NCBI GenBank assembly: GCA_977017575.1
Contig: CDRNVI010000011.1
Location: 1-64,000 of the forward strand
Length of the DNA: 64,000 nucleotides
Direction of reading: 5' to 3'
From: Paramoeba atlantica
Lineage: Eukaryota; Discosea
The notes below the pieces were generated by a model. The model saw only the letters and a list, made by a program, of their open reading frames with translations. It ran no database searches and was not told the origin of the DNA. The first letter of the stretch is position 1. Every line of letters begins with the position of its first letter. The translations under genes were made by a program, and so were the position numbers. Shown piece by piece: positions 29,090-39,219 of the stretch.

Positions 29090-32000
29090 ATGGCAAGCTC
29101 TCTTGTGGGATATTTACAGAGCGAGCATTTGGCGACCACACGTAGTGGACTTGACATATTGATAAATAAATCAGCTCAAGAACCTTACTTTGCCGATGAG
29201 TATATTTCGCAAGACCCGGAGTTGAATTGCGTACTAGACCTCGTTTCTTATCAAAGTGGTACTTTGGCCAAGTTGGAACCTGAACGGTTCGCTTTTTTAT
29301 CTCTTGTGTTTGAAGGTCTGGGCGCTGTTTTACTGCACGCCGAATGGAACAGAACATGGCTGATTGTACCGCACGTGGTTTCTCGTCTTCGTCTTGTTTT
29401 CAAAGACGCACTTGATCTTTCGGATTCGGGAATCAATGATTCTCAGATTTCTTTTCTTAGTGTCACGTTGCTGCTGCTTACGGTTTTAAACCGAATAAAT
29501 GGTTCCAGTTTGCTTCATCGGTTAATACTTCCTTTCGACAATAGAACATGGTGCAACACAGATCCCGTAAAAGATAAATCTCGTTGTAGGAGATTGCTTC
29601 GAAAAAGGTGTGTTCAATTTCTTTTAAGTTATCTGCAAGCTCCGCACAATGACGTCAGGCATTTTGGTTTTAGGCTCTGCCCCTCTCTACCTAAGCTGCT
29701 TTGTCAATTCGTGCACAAAGACACAAGCGAGAGCAGGGACTCAGTACTAGGTACTCTACGAGATCTTATTTTTAGCAATTCAGAGTTTAACTTGCATGAC
29801 AAATTGACTTTTCTCTCCAGCGCTTTGGGTGGACTCTCGTTTGCGGCAGAAAAACACTATGAATTTACAGGATTTTTATGGGAGCTTCTTCACTATGTAA
29901 CTTTACAAAGTCAGGTTGAATTCGGTAACGTCACACCTATCCGTGTTTTTCTACAGGGCATGGTAGAACTCCTTGCACCATGGCGCTCATTACATCACCT
30001 TCATTTACTTGAGTACATCGTCAGCTTGGATCATGCTTCTTTTCTCATAGCGATCAATAAAGTAGTGCGAAGAATTCATATTTGGAGAGAGAAAACTAAT
30101 TTTGGAGACTGGCAAGATATTCACTCAACTCATCAGGATACTATTTTCTTACTCCTTCACGCTTTGGGGCGGATATATCAGATTGGTAAAATTCCTGAAC
30201 GTTTAGCATCCTACACGGTAAAAGACCTGCTAACGGCCACTCTGGGAGCTGATCTAAAGCATGCACTGAACGCTCTACTTATTGACCGGAAGGACTCGAT
30301 TGACCCTATGAACAAAGAAAGTATCTCCCTCACTCGATTGGGCATTTTAAATCTTTTGACGGTTGTGTCAAAAAGAATCAGTAAAGTAGAAGAATACTTC
30401 TGTAACAATAACACTATTTCGAGACGGTTCTCATTGTTGCTACGCAGGCATGCACTTGCTTGGCTTCCTTCTTCCTCTTCCTTAATATCTCATCGAAGTC
30501 AATTGCTTAAAACACTGTGTTCACATGATGTTTCCACGGATGACAAAGAAAGGACACAGTTCGAGTACGAATTCCTTCTCTCCTCATGTGACCTTCTTGA
30601 AGAGTGTTACGGAGGAGCGCTATACTCATACGTTAAGGATCTCGATGTTCTGATGACCCAAACTTCAGACGTCCCAAGTTCTGTGCTTAGACGACTGGTT
30701 GGTTTGGTTATGAGTAGCCCAAATTTTGTCATTCATGCGAATACAATTACCTCATCGCATTTCATGTGCAAGGCCGCAAAGCTGCCTGAAGATGTTTTGG
30801 AGATCTTTTTGGTACACATTTTCTCTTTCCTCCGGACTCTTGAGGGCCATGCTGCAGTCGCATCACAGAGCTGTGAAATGTTAATAGCGGGTAGCGCATT
30901 TCAAGGAAGCCTGAAACTATCTATTCGAGAAGCAAAACAACTGGCACCGTTGCTTTTGAATGAAAAAGTTCCAACACTTGTCTCTGCACTGCTTAAGGAA
31001 CTCTTTACATCAGAAAATTTATTTTCTTTGGAGAACTTGAACGCCAAACGAAATTATACGTGGGAGAAAGGTGTCTTATATGCAACAGGAAGGTATGCGC
31101 TGAAGCATAAACGTGCATACACTTCTGAAGAAGCATTCACCATGTTTTTGCGCAGCATGAAATTGGGGAAGACAACACACATGCATAATGTAACTATCGA
31201 TACCGAATTGAAGACTAAGAATGATAGCGGTGCAATCAGTGGTGACCCTTTGAATCTTGAACCCGTTACCATCCCGTCTTGTTTTCAAGAAAGAGCAACA
31301 AAGACAGAAAATTCAGTACCATGGAAGCCATTGTATGACGCGTGTTGGAATTCACAAAAGGTGTTTGAGTATTTCGTGTCTGACGTACTTGATGATTTTT
31401 GGGATATTAGTGCGGTAGAAAAAAGTTCATGTCTTGGTCAAGAACTGGAAACTCTCTTCTGTGAAAAAGTTCTCGAGCTGCCTCTTGATGAAGTTGCGAC
31501 AATATTAACTCTACGACGGATGATATACGTGCTTTTTCATACTGTTAGTCAGTTATCAACGAGGTCTTCAAAGAAAGTATTGAGGAGCGTGGCCATATGC
31601 CTGGTAAAGAATTTATCCTTATCAATCCCGCAAGCCCATGCAGGAGCCAACTTGTCTCTTCCCACATTTCCGAATAGCTTTATTCAGCGAGGTCCGCATG
31701 CCCTCTTGCCCTCCGATGACATAGAAAGTATATCACTAGAGTGGGGCCTACGGTTTTCTTTCTTACTATTGGTAGAAGACTGTCTTGAACTACTTATCAA
31801 GTACGTAAAAGATGCCTTTGCATCTGAAGCGCAACAAGCTCCGTCCGATTCTCACACGACTCTTTATATCCAAAGTATTGGAGTACTATCACAGTGGCTT
31901 GGCCGCTCCTACTCGTTTTCTACGTCTCCTCTCGATCTGCTTACGTTGAAGTGTCTGGAAAAAGTTACCAGCGAACCCTTTCTGGTAAGTTCTTTATCCT

Positions 32001-33370
32001 CAAACTGTATCGAGCCCAAGCCACATTTCAGCGACATGGAGCACCAAAAGGACTGCAGCCAAGCCAGCACTATAAGCATCCTATGTGCCCTTGTTGCTTC
32101 CATACAACTCAATTCTTTCGATCACATCTCTTTCACAGATCGAATTTCCTTTCTATGGGGAAATTCTATTCTAGAGAAAACGTTACACCAGTACGATCTC
32201 GCTTTGCAGTGGTTGACACGGCCTATCTCATTTCCCTCTTTTACCTCTTCGGGCTGCAAACCAAGTGCTACGCGGTTCGGAAAAAGGGATATCAACTCTA
32301 CCGTACTAGACCTTCGTACTGTGTACCCCTGCTTGTATGCCTCTCTGCGTCACACAAAACACACAACTCACAGTCTTGCAAACTCAAGTTCACTCTTCTG
32401 GTTAGGCCTTCTTGTCCTCGGGCTGCAGTGTTTGCAAAAAGATAGTCGCATGATGTGCCACGCGACGCTGCAAAAAATTTCGCTAAGCACTCCCAGTAAA
32501 TGGATGCGGTACATACTCTCCTGGCTTGCCAGTGGTATGTTGCGTGAATGTGATCGATTTTCACCTTTTTCGACCACATTTGTCGGGTACAGCATCCCGC
32601 TGTTGTGCTCTCCTCGTAGTGTTCCCCTTGCAATACACTTGTGGCGACAGCTTCTTGCGTCTCCAAAGTTTCACGCCAATCTTTTAGGTGAACTCTCCAG
32701 CACATACGGGTTCTCGCACGAACAAGTCCATCTCATGCATATCTACCATCTCGCTCTTCGTATGGTGTGCAAAAAGGATGTCGCAAAGCACCAAGTTCTT
32801 GTGGAGCGTATTTTGGCTCATGTATTTCATTTCATTGATCGCACATTCTATTTTCTCGAAAAGGCAACACCAACGGGGGAGTCTGTAACTCCGTTTGTGC
32901 AAGTCGCCTGTCAGATTCTGCAAACCTCGGCAAGAATCCCTATTCTGAATCGTCTTATCGAGGGAAAAGGAGTAACTCTTCTGTTAGTGGCACTATTGGA
33001 GAAACTCGTTGACGCGCTTCTAAGAAAGTGGTCTTTTACACAAAATTCCCCAATCTTTGAGAAACCGGAGTGGATAGAGCGATGCTCCATTTTGTGCAAT
33101 TCAGGTTCGATGATTAGTGAATTTCTCAAGCAAATGATAAGCCTATGTGAGTCGACCTCCCGTCTGAGCGAAAGTTCTACTAGAGAGGGCTCTAAGATGC
33201 TGATGCATTCGGAGCTTTGCATTGTTCAAAGCAGTATTTCTGTACTGCTTCAAGTACTTTACGACACAAAGTGGACGATTGAATGTCAGGAATTCATATC
33301 CGGTTTAAGCAGCGCACTGAAAATGGTAACGCCCCCTAGAAGTCTCATAAAAGTCACGAAGGAAGCCTAA
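29090..33370 (+). CDS. Very large helical protein of unknown function
   Basis: 1426 residues without interruption. The sequence is almost entirely amphipathic helix pairs rich in Leu, Ser and Arg, the look of an alpha-solenoid (HEAT/ARM-like) scaffold. No catalytic motif, membrane segment or Cys cluster is visible. Large scaffolds of this kind include FANCI/FANCD2, Urb1/Urb2 and similar nuclear proteins, but I could not match any of them. Twin perfect hairpins lie 40-95 bp after the stop codon. Base composition is AT-richer than its neighbours. Confidence 0.8.
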   Translation: MASSLVGYLQSEHLATTRSGLDILINKSAQEPYFADEYISQDPELNCVLDLVSYQSGTLAKLEPERFAFLSLVFEGLGAVLLHAEWNRTWLIVPHVVSRLRLVFKDALDLSDSGINDSQISFLSVTLLLLTVLNRINGSSLLHRLILPFDNRTWCNTDPVKDKSRCRRLLRKRCVQFLLSYLQAPHNDVRHFGFRLCPSLPKLLCQFVHKDTSESRDSVLGTLRDLIFSNSEFNLHDKLTFLSSALGGLSFAAEKHYEFTGFLWELLHYVTLQSQVEFGNVTPIRVFLQGMVELLAPWRSLHHLHLLEYIVSLDHASFLIAINKVVRRIHIWREKTNFGDWQDIHSTHQDTIFLLLHALGRIYQIGKIPERLASYTVKDLLTATLGADLKHALNALLIDRKDSIDPMNKESISLTRLGILNLLTVVSKRISKVEEYFCNNNTISRRFSLLLRRHALAWLPSSSSLISHRSQLLKTLCSHDVSTDDKERTQFEYEFLLSSCDLLEECYGGALYSYVKDLDVLMTQTSDVPSSVLRRLVGLVMSSPNFVIHANTITSSHFMCKAAKLPEDVLEIFLVHIFSFLRTLEGHAAVASQSCEMLIAGSAFQGSLKLSIREAKQLAPLLLNEKVPTLVSALLKELFTSENLFSLENLNAKRNYTWEKGVLYATGRYALKHKRAYTSEEAFTMFLRSMKLGKTTHMHNVTIDTELKTKNDSGAISGDPLNLEPVTIPSCFQERATKTENSVPWKPLYDACWNSQKVFEYFVSDVLDDFWDISAVEKSSCLGQELETLFCEKVLELPLDEVATILTLRRMIYVLFHTVSQLSTRSSKKVLRSVAICLVKNLSLSIPQAHAGANLSLPTFPNSFIQRGPHALLPSDDIESISLEWGLRFSFLLLVEDCLELLIKYVKDAFASEAQQAPSDSHTTLYIQSIGVLSQWLGRSYSFSTSPLDLLTLKCLEKVTSEPFLVSSLSSNCIEPKPHFSDMEHQKDCSQASTISILCALVASIQLNSFDHISFTDRISFLWGNSILEKTLHQYDLALQWLTRPISFPSFTSSGCKPSATRFGKRDINSTVLDLRTVYPCLYASLRHTKHTTHSLANSSSLFWLGLLVLGLQCLQKDSRMMCHATLQKISLSTPSKWMRYILSWLASGMLRECDRFSPFSTTFVGYSIPLLCSPRSVPLAIHLWRQLLASPKFHANLLGELSSTYGFSHEQVHLMHIYHLALRMVCKKDVAKHQVLVERILAHVFHFIDRTFYFLEKATPTGESVTPFVQVACQILQTSARIPILNRLIEGKGVTLLLVALLEKLVDALLRKWSFTQNSPIFEKPEWIERCSILCNSGSMISEFLKQMISLCESTSRLSESSTREGSKMLMHSELCIVQSSISVLLQVLYDTKWTIECQEFISGLSSALKMVTPPRSLIKVTKEA

Positions 33371-33409
33371 AATTTTCTTCTCTTAAATATTTTTTCTAAA
33401 CATTCCTTG

Positions 33410-33463
33410 ACTCCTATAATCATTATAGGAGTTTCACTTTTTGACATTATAGTATAATGTCAA
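33410..33463. other. Twin perfect hairpins downstream of the 1426-residue gene
   Basis: Two adjacent perfect inverted repeats: 33410-33432, arms ACTCCTATAAT/ATTATAGGAGT around one C, and 33441-33463, arms TTGACATTATA/TATAATGTCAA around one G. They lie in the 3' flank of the preceding gene. They could be a 3'-end processing or termination structure or a small transposon scar. Confidence 0.85.
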
Positions 33464-33588
33464 TAGAAGCTCAAATTTTCTTACATTTGTTGGATTATTT
33501 ATCCATTTGATAAACTACCTGTACGCCTATTTCTTTACAACTTCGCGGTTTTCTATTGCCCTATTTTTAATTCCACCGACAAAGACAA

Positions 33589-34126
33589 ATGTTTTCTCCG
33601 TTCCAAAACATCACACGTCTCCTCAGGGTAACATGCAACACGCATACTCCACCTTCCAACCCCTTCCTCCCCCATAAGAATACCAACCCCTTCCATTCAA
33701 TGCTTTCTCGCTCACCCTCAACCCCTTTTTCACGTTTTTCCCCCATTCCCCTCTCGTTTCTACCCCCACCTTTTCACCATCACGCTTTTCGCTACTGTCA
33801 CACGTCCAACGCAAACAAAAGTTCAAAAATGCATCATGAAAATTCAATAGAAAAGAATGAGCTCCCCATAACCAAAGAATCTAACCTAGAAGCCAAAACA
33901 ACAACAACAGCAACAACAGAAGCCCAATCTTCCCCTCCCACCAGCTCCTCCCAATTCGCGGTGTGTTCCACACACGGTCGTCGTCGCTACATCTCCTGTC
34001 TCCGTGTGGACGACACCACAAAGGAACTCGTCTGCGTCCCCTACGACGACTGCACCACCCTCTCCTCCTATACCAAAACGATGGACCGAGGGAGGCGAGT
34101 CGCCAACACGAATATAACGATTAAAA

Positions 34127-34158
<32 letters not shown>

Positions 34159-34434
34159 CAATATGTGAATCCTAAAGTTAAATGTTCCCTTCACGGGATA
34201 TGGCGCAATGCACAGTACATGGTCCAGGACGGGTCGTCCCAGTCCTGGACGTGTACCGCCGGTTCCACGTGTCGGGTCACGGACCGTGTGGTGTGCGCGG
34301 TGCACCACAAGCTCCGGGCGCGTGACATGATGGAACGCAGGGGGGAGGGGGAGGGGGAGGGGTACGTGTGTAGGCGGGAGCACCTGTGTGGGAGGGTGGA
34401 GAACCGGTCACAACGGGAGTCCGGGAGGTGGTAA
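33589..34434 (+). CDS. CHCC zinc-module protein D (three modules)
   Basis: 281 residues. The N-terminal 80 residues (MFSPFQNITRLLRVTC, then Pro/Ser/Phe/His-rich, no acids) look like a mitochondrial presequence. Three modules follow: CSTHGRRR and CSLHGIWR with exact C-x2-H-x19-C-x5-C spacing, and CAVHHKLR with x21. A poly-Thr linker precedes them. A poly-Asn run encoded by an AAT microsatellite (about 34130-34156) separates modules one and two. Paralogue of the proteins at 15219 and 18565. Confidence 0.83.
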
Positions 34435-34800
34435 AAAAGAGGGGATGAAAAAGAGGGGGAAGAGGGGGGGTAAGAGGGGAGGGAAAAAGAAGGTGTGGGA
34501 AAGGGTGTGACGTATAAAGGGAAGATGTAAAATCTGGACGAAATGTTAACCCGGTGTGATTGGAGAGCCTACAAATGTGTATGCAATACGAATCAAAATT
34601 TTTTTCTGACCGTAGTATATTATTATTTTGAAGGGATCTGATTAAAGTGCAATGCGCGATTTGTTGTGGTTTTGACTTTGCACAACAAATTCTTGATTTG
34701 ATACGTTCTTGTAAGCAAATTCCGTCAAATTACTTTGCGTGGGTAACGTACAAAGCCTTATCATAAACTAATAATTTTTATAACGTCTATCTGTTCAAGA
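34435..34800. other. Intergenic, no gene seen
   Basis: 366 bp. Purine-rich just after the zinc-module gene, then AT-rich. Confidence 0.5.
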
Positions 34801-36201
34801 ATGCAGGAAAAGTGTAATGCGGTTCCTTCTATTAATGTTCTCGGTACAGTTGAAGCCATAGAAATTCTCTTTGAGGCCACCAAGCAGTTGCAGACCTTAC
34901 ATGGTCTTGGAGCAACACACGGACGGATCACCCCAGATGCTATTTTGATTGAAAGTGTTGACGTTGTTCGGAGGGATGCTCAAGTGGACAGAATACCTAA
35001 TATAACCTCTCTTGTAGAAGGTGGGGATAACTCTTTGCATCACGAGCTTGCGTTATCACACAAAACTGAGAAGGAAAGTGGGAATTCATGCGTACGCGAT
35101 ACACATGCTGTGTATCCTGAAGACAACGAGATATTCGCGCATTCCTGTTCTCCTTTTCGGATTTCATTAGCCTTTGTACCCAGTACTTGTATTGCGCCCA
35201 AATCTGCTTTTTCGCACTCAGAGAACAAATATGAATCGGACAGCACGGAATCTCTTCAGCATTTATATATTCGTGATTTCTGGGCACTTGGTTTATCTGT
35301 GTATCACATGTGGCATTCACGGTTCCCTTTTCCTGATGTGTCTGATTATTTCAAGGGCATGACAGATCTTAGGAGTCTGCATGAACATTGTAAAGACTTG
35401 ACAATAGGATCCAACGGTGACAAATCATTTAATACAAACGACCTCACATGTCCAGAAGATTTCTGTTGTGCTCTTCTCTATCGACTTATTGATAACGGAG
35501 GCGCAAATGTTCCTTCCCACTCAGAATGGGGTGAATTTCGTAATTTTTGGACATCTTGGAAACTTCGGTGGAGAACACAGCGCACAGCCAAGCAGAAGTC
35601 ATGTGATGACGCTGCCCAACCATACCAAATTCTCCGAGAAAGATATCATCTGCTTCCACTAGAACCAAAGTCAGAAGAACCGACTGAAGATCTTATGAGC
35701 AACAGTTGGGCATTGATATTTTCTGGTCTTCGTAATGAAAACGTTGCGACGGATTTCGACGATGCAGAATTAAATGCAGAACCCAATTTCGGTGAATCAA
35801 TCGCTGGTTTTCGTTACATAAGTCGACTGCACACTCTGTATTGTCTGAGCTGCATATATCCCATGGTGTCCGTTTTTTCTAAAAATAGAAAGTACGTTAA
35901 AGTTTTAAAAAGGATCAATTCAAAGAAGAGGTACCGTCACAAAACTCTCTTATCCACCCCAATCAAGAAGTGTTCGGAGTGTTCGTACCAGATAGGCACC
36001 CGTCGCGACTTTATGGAATGCGGGAGTTGCGAAAGTGCTCTCTGCGCCCAATGCGTTTTGTGCATATGCAACGATGTGAAAAATCAAGATACGAGAACCG
36101 TGCAGGGTCGCTTTATGCGCTGGAACGGAAACGCGCAAACGTTACTAAAGCAAAAACAATCTCTGGATTTTTGCGTGCAAACAGAGGATATCAAAGAATA
36201 G
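34801..36201 (+). CDS. Degenerate kinase-like protein with C-terminal zinc finger
   Basis: 466 residues. LHGLGATHGRITPDAILIE (residues about 33-51) resembles a kinase catalytic loop, with HGRITPD in place of HRDLKPxN. DFWALGLSVYHMWHSRFPF (about 158-176) resembles the subdomain IX D-x-W-x-x-G followed by PF. The N-lobe with glycine loop and Lys is absent, and so is a clear DFG, so it is probably a pseudokinase C-lobe. The last 80 residues carry a Cys cluster (CSEC, CGSC, CAQC, C) that likely binds zinc. It recalls scaffold pseudokinases, but no family was matched. Confidence 0.6.
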   Translation: MQEKCNAVPSINVLGTVEAIEILFEATKQLQTLHGLGATHGRITPDAILIESVDVVRRDAQVDRIPNITSLVEGGDNSLHHELALSHKTEKESGNSCVRDTHAVYPEDNEIFAHSCSPFRISLAFVPSTCIAPKSAFSHSENKYESDSTESLQHLYIRDFWALGLSVYHMWHSRFPFPDVSDYFKGMTDLRSLHEHCKDLTIGSNGDKSFNTNDLTCPEDFCCALLYRLIDNGGANVPSHSEWGEFRNFWTSWKLRWRTQRTAKQKSCDDAAQPYQILRERYHLLPLEPKSEEPTEDLMSNSWALIFSGLRNENVATDFDDAELNAEPNFGESIAGFRYISRLHTLYCLSCIYPMVSVFSKNRKYVKVLKRINSKKRYRHKTLLSTPIKKCSECSYQIGTRRDFMECGSCESALCAQCVLCICNDVKNQDTRTVQGRFMRWNGNAQTLLKQKQSLDFCVQTEDIKE

Positions 36202-37450
36202 CATAAAGAAAGAACAGAATCAATTTCAAGGTACTTTGTCCCTTTATACTTCATGTGTCAGACCCGGACCCCCTTTTGCAGATCGGTTGATTTTCCACGC
36301 ACACAAGACGCTGCAATGCTCTCCGCTTTTAAATACTATACCCTCCCTGCTTATGAGTTCCCCCAATTCTGGTACGCTTATGAGTTCTATTTCTAAGGTG
36401 AGTGGTTGGGTGCCCACTTTTCGCGAAGCGATTATTTTTTTGGCACTTAACAAATTTTCAGAAAATTCTAATCTACTCTATGTCAGCCTGTTCTGGATCG
36501 CTCACTAAGTGGGTGAAGTTCTTAGCGCCAGTTCCTTGCCTTGGAGAGGTTGCTTCGTCCTTGCGCAATTCATCGTCTCCGATTGTCCCCAAAGAAACGC
36601 CCGATTCTCCTCAACCAATAAATAATAATCGGCGACGAAACCGCTGTCCTGGCGGACGGTGAAATCCAAGGAAATTCCCTGGCTCCTGTAGGGAGCCGGC
36701 CAAAGGTAGCTGAAACTAACGATAAGGAAACTTTGACAGTTTTCTTAGCGGGTCTTCTCGATGTGCGAAACACAAACGTCGTTCCTCTTCCACCAACTGT
36801 CGTATTTTCGTCGAAGTCCCAAAGCGCTTACAGTGCCGTTTTATCAAAAACCGCGGCGCAGGATAAAAACGGGAAAAGCCGCATGGGGCTGCAAGGTGTA
36901 GTATCATTTTAAAGGGTAATCGGGGAACTCAAAAGCAGGGGGGGTATAGTCCGTCCCTAGAACACAACTCGAACGTACATTGGTGTAGTGACAACAGAAC
37001 AGGTGGTCGAAAGATTCCTCCGCGTGCGGCGCATTTTGTTTCGAAAGGGGAGTTTTTCAGACACTACCGTATACCCCCCAGTAAGGTACCCCCCAGTAAG
37101 AGAGATTTGGCCCTTTTTGGGCTGACCCCCAGTAAGAGAGATTCGGCTTGCGAGCCCAATAGGAGGCATATAGGGGGTAGGGGGTGAGTGTCTGCGTGTT
37201 GGGGGCCTCGGGGGTAACCCAAAGAAGCGTTTTAATACGTTTTCAGAAGAAAAATGGTCAAAAAAGTTGGGAGAAAAGAGGAAACTGGCCAAAAAAGCAT
37301 ACCCCCCCCCTAGTAAGAGAGATTTGGCCATATCGATCCAAAATCCATTCTCTTACTGAAACTGGGCGAAGTTTAAAGGGAGTCACAGTATTTTCCCCGA
37401 AATTTTAGTTACCAAAAAGTTATTCTTCGCTTTGTAAATTGTCTCTTTCC
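36202..37450. other. Repeat-bearing gene-free region
   Basis: No convincing gene in 1.25 kb. The region 37074-37360 contains repeated CCCCAGTAAGAGAGATTTGGCC-like units (at about 37074, 37091, 37126, 37306) and one inverted piece near 37350. The frames here give only repeat-derived peptides. Confidence 0.6.
37074..37362. repeat. CCCCCAGTAAGAGAGATT repeat cluster
   Basis: Four direct copies of a core AGTAAG or AGTAAGAGAGATT, preceded by a C run, plus the inverted TCTCTTACTG-like piece at about 37350. The spacing is irregular. Possibly fragments of a mobile element or a regulatory cluster. Confidence 0.6.
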
Positions 37451-38032
37451 ATGGCAAATATTGATGAACCGTCTACCGAACGCGTAGAAGACGAGGAACA
37501 ACACGAAGAAGAGGCCTTTGAATACATTGATGCGTTGTTTCATTTCCCACAATGGCTCGCCGACGGCGGGCAGCATGTGGATCTACGCAACATGAAAGTT
37601 GTCTTTCCCGGACTCTACGGATCCGAGATTCCACTGTCGGGGTCCCACAACACCGCGAGCGAGTCTCCCTGCGTTACTCCCCCGATGCGGTGTAACCCGA
37701 TCTTGATGAAAGTAGGTGACCACTGGATGGAGGGTAGCTGGGTGGAGGATCGGGTCAACCAGCGGAACATGGCACCGGGGAAGTACTCCGCCACACAGCC
37801 CTGCATCGGGACTCCAGTGTTTATTCCATTAAGCAGCGAGTCTGTAGAAGGATCAGAGAATTCCTCTTCACGCGCTGTTGTTCCAATGGCACCCGGGGCT
37901 ACACTCCCCACAGCACTGTTTCAGCGTGTGTTTATCACCACCGATGAGGGAATAAGAAAAGGTGTGGTAAGTGCGGTGACACAGGGCACATCACCATCGA
38001 GGGAATTCCAAACGGGGGATTTAATGCTTTAG
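37451..38032 (+). CDS. Possible TFIIIC triple-barrel subunit (GTF3C6/tau-like)
   Basis: 193 residues from the ATG at 37451. After an acidic N-terminus it has NMKVVFPGLYGSEIPLSG, then NPILMKVGDHWMEGSWVED...CIGTPVFIP. The second part resembles the triple-barrel domain of TFIIIC tau55/GTF3C6 (NP-x-L-x-x-GD-x-x-F/W-x-G-x-W/YE...GT-x-x-F). If right, it helps recruit Pol III to tRNA and 5S genes. The remainder is not recognised, and the assignment rests on this one domain. Confidence 0.45.
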   Translation: MANIDEPSTERVEDEEQHEEEAFEYIDALFHFPQWLADGGQHVDLRNMKVVFPGLYGSEIPLSGSHNTASESPCVTPPMRCNPILMKVGDHWMEGSWVEDRVNQRNMAPGKYSATQPCIGTPVFIPLSSESVEGSENSSSRAVVPMAPGATLPTALFQRVFITTDEGIRKGVVSAVTQGTSPSREFQTGDLML

Positions 38033-38199
38033 AAAAATGATTCCTAAAAAGATGATGCTAAAAAGCAATGTGACTTCAATAGGATGAGGTCAATCTGAAT
38101 GGAGAGGTACAACTAAGTAAACCGTGTCGTATGATCTACATATCGTTTGCCAGTAAAGTGTTTATTAACTGTTCATCTTTTCTTATTCTCATTGCCATG

Positions 38200-39219
38200 A
38201 AACGTACACAGACGAAAGACTCGACAAATACATCAAGCCTCTTGCCTCCTCCCCAACCCAGATCCGAGGCCGAAGCAGTAGAGTCCTACGATTTGGATTC
38301 GCTTATCAACCTTCATCGATGGGACCCCACCGGGCATGTAGTGGGCATTGATGAGGCAGGCCGAGGCCCCGCACTGGGGCCCATGGTCTACTGTGGCTTT
38401 GCAGCCTCCCTGCAACGCGCCTCCCAGGTACAGCAACTAGGCGTACAAGATAGTAAACAACTCTCCCCTGCGAAGCGGGATTTGTTCTTTGACCAACTCA
38501 CTGCTCTGCAGTGTTCAAACCCAAGGGATTTCGCTTCCGATCTCGATGTGATCTCCCCGGAGCGTATCTCGGTGGCCATGTCCAGCAGGGGTGGAGTCTA
38601 CTCACTCAACACGGTTTCCCATGACTCCGCGTTGGGCATTCTGCAACGTCTCCATGATAAAGGGCTGGTATTGTCTGCGATTTATGTCGATACTGTGGGA
38701 CCTCCGGAGAAGTACCGAGATAAAATTAAAAGGCATTTTCCTGCCTCACACGTGGTTGTGTGTTCCAAGGCGGATGCGAAATATGCCGTAGTGAGTGCAG
38801 CGAGTATTCTGGCAAAAGTTACCCGCGATCGTAAGATTGGGGAACTGGAACAAAAATATGGTGTCCCTGTCGGAAGTGGCTACCCAGCGGATCCGGTGAC
38901 ACAGAAATTTCTTAAGAGCCTCGTGCACCCCTTGGTGGGATTTCCGCTAAATGATGTGAGGGTGCGATGGAGCACATGTGAGAAAATATTTGAAAAACAT
39001 CCTGCACAAATTCCTGTTACTTTTGCCTCAGATCAAGAAGACAAAGAGAAACAATCCTCCCGAAAATACCATAAAGGGAAGGAGGTGCAGGCGAGCCAAA
39101 AGTCACCCACTTCTCAAGTGACTGACAAGAAGAATGAATCTGTGGAGCAAGACAGTGACAGTCATCCCTATTTCCATACATGTATTCGGATGATTCCACT
39201 GGTAAAACCTAGCTGTTAA
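38200..39219 (+). CDS. RNASEH2A: Ribonuclease H2 catalytic subunit A
   Basis: Removes ribonucleotides and RNA primers from DNA. The 339-residue protein has the active-site motif GIDEAGRGPALGPM (Asp52, Glu53), DSKQLS (85-90), YVDTVGPPEKY (Asp165) and KADAKYAVVSAASILAKVTRD (Asp193). The 28-residue gap between the last two Asp equals that of the human enzyme. A longer start at 38131 would add 23 hydrophobic residues. I prefer 38200 because an AG at about 38153 would make it the first ATG. The tail after residue 270 is charged and specific to this protein. Confidence 0.93.
   Translation, partial: KRTQTKDSTNTSSLLPPPQPRSEAEAVESYDLDSLINLHRWDPTGHVVGIDEAGRGPALGPMVYCGFAASLQRASQVQQLGVQDSKQLSPAKRDLFFDQLTALQCSNPRDFASDLDVISPERISVAMSSRGGVYSLNTVSHDSALGILQRLHDKGLVLSAIYVDTVGPPEKYRDKIKRHFPASHVVVCSKADAKYAVVSAASILAKVTRDRKIGELEQKYGVPVGSGYPADPVTQKFLKSLVHPLVGFPLNDVRVRWSTCEKIFEKHPAQIPVTFASDQEDKEKQSSRKYHKGKEVQASQKSPTSQVTDKKNESVEQDSDSHPYFHTCIRMIPLVKPSC

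Noticed and set aside
36957-37331. 124-codon minus-strand frame
   Set aside because: Its ISLTGG peptides come from the AGTAAGAGAGATT repeat cluster and it has no family resemblance.
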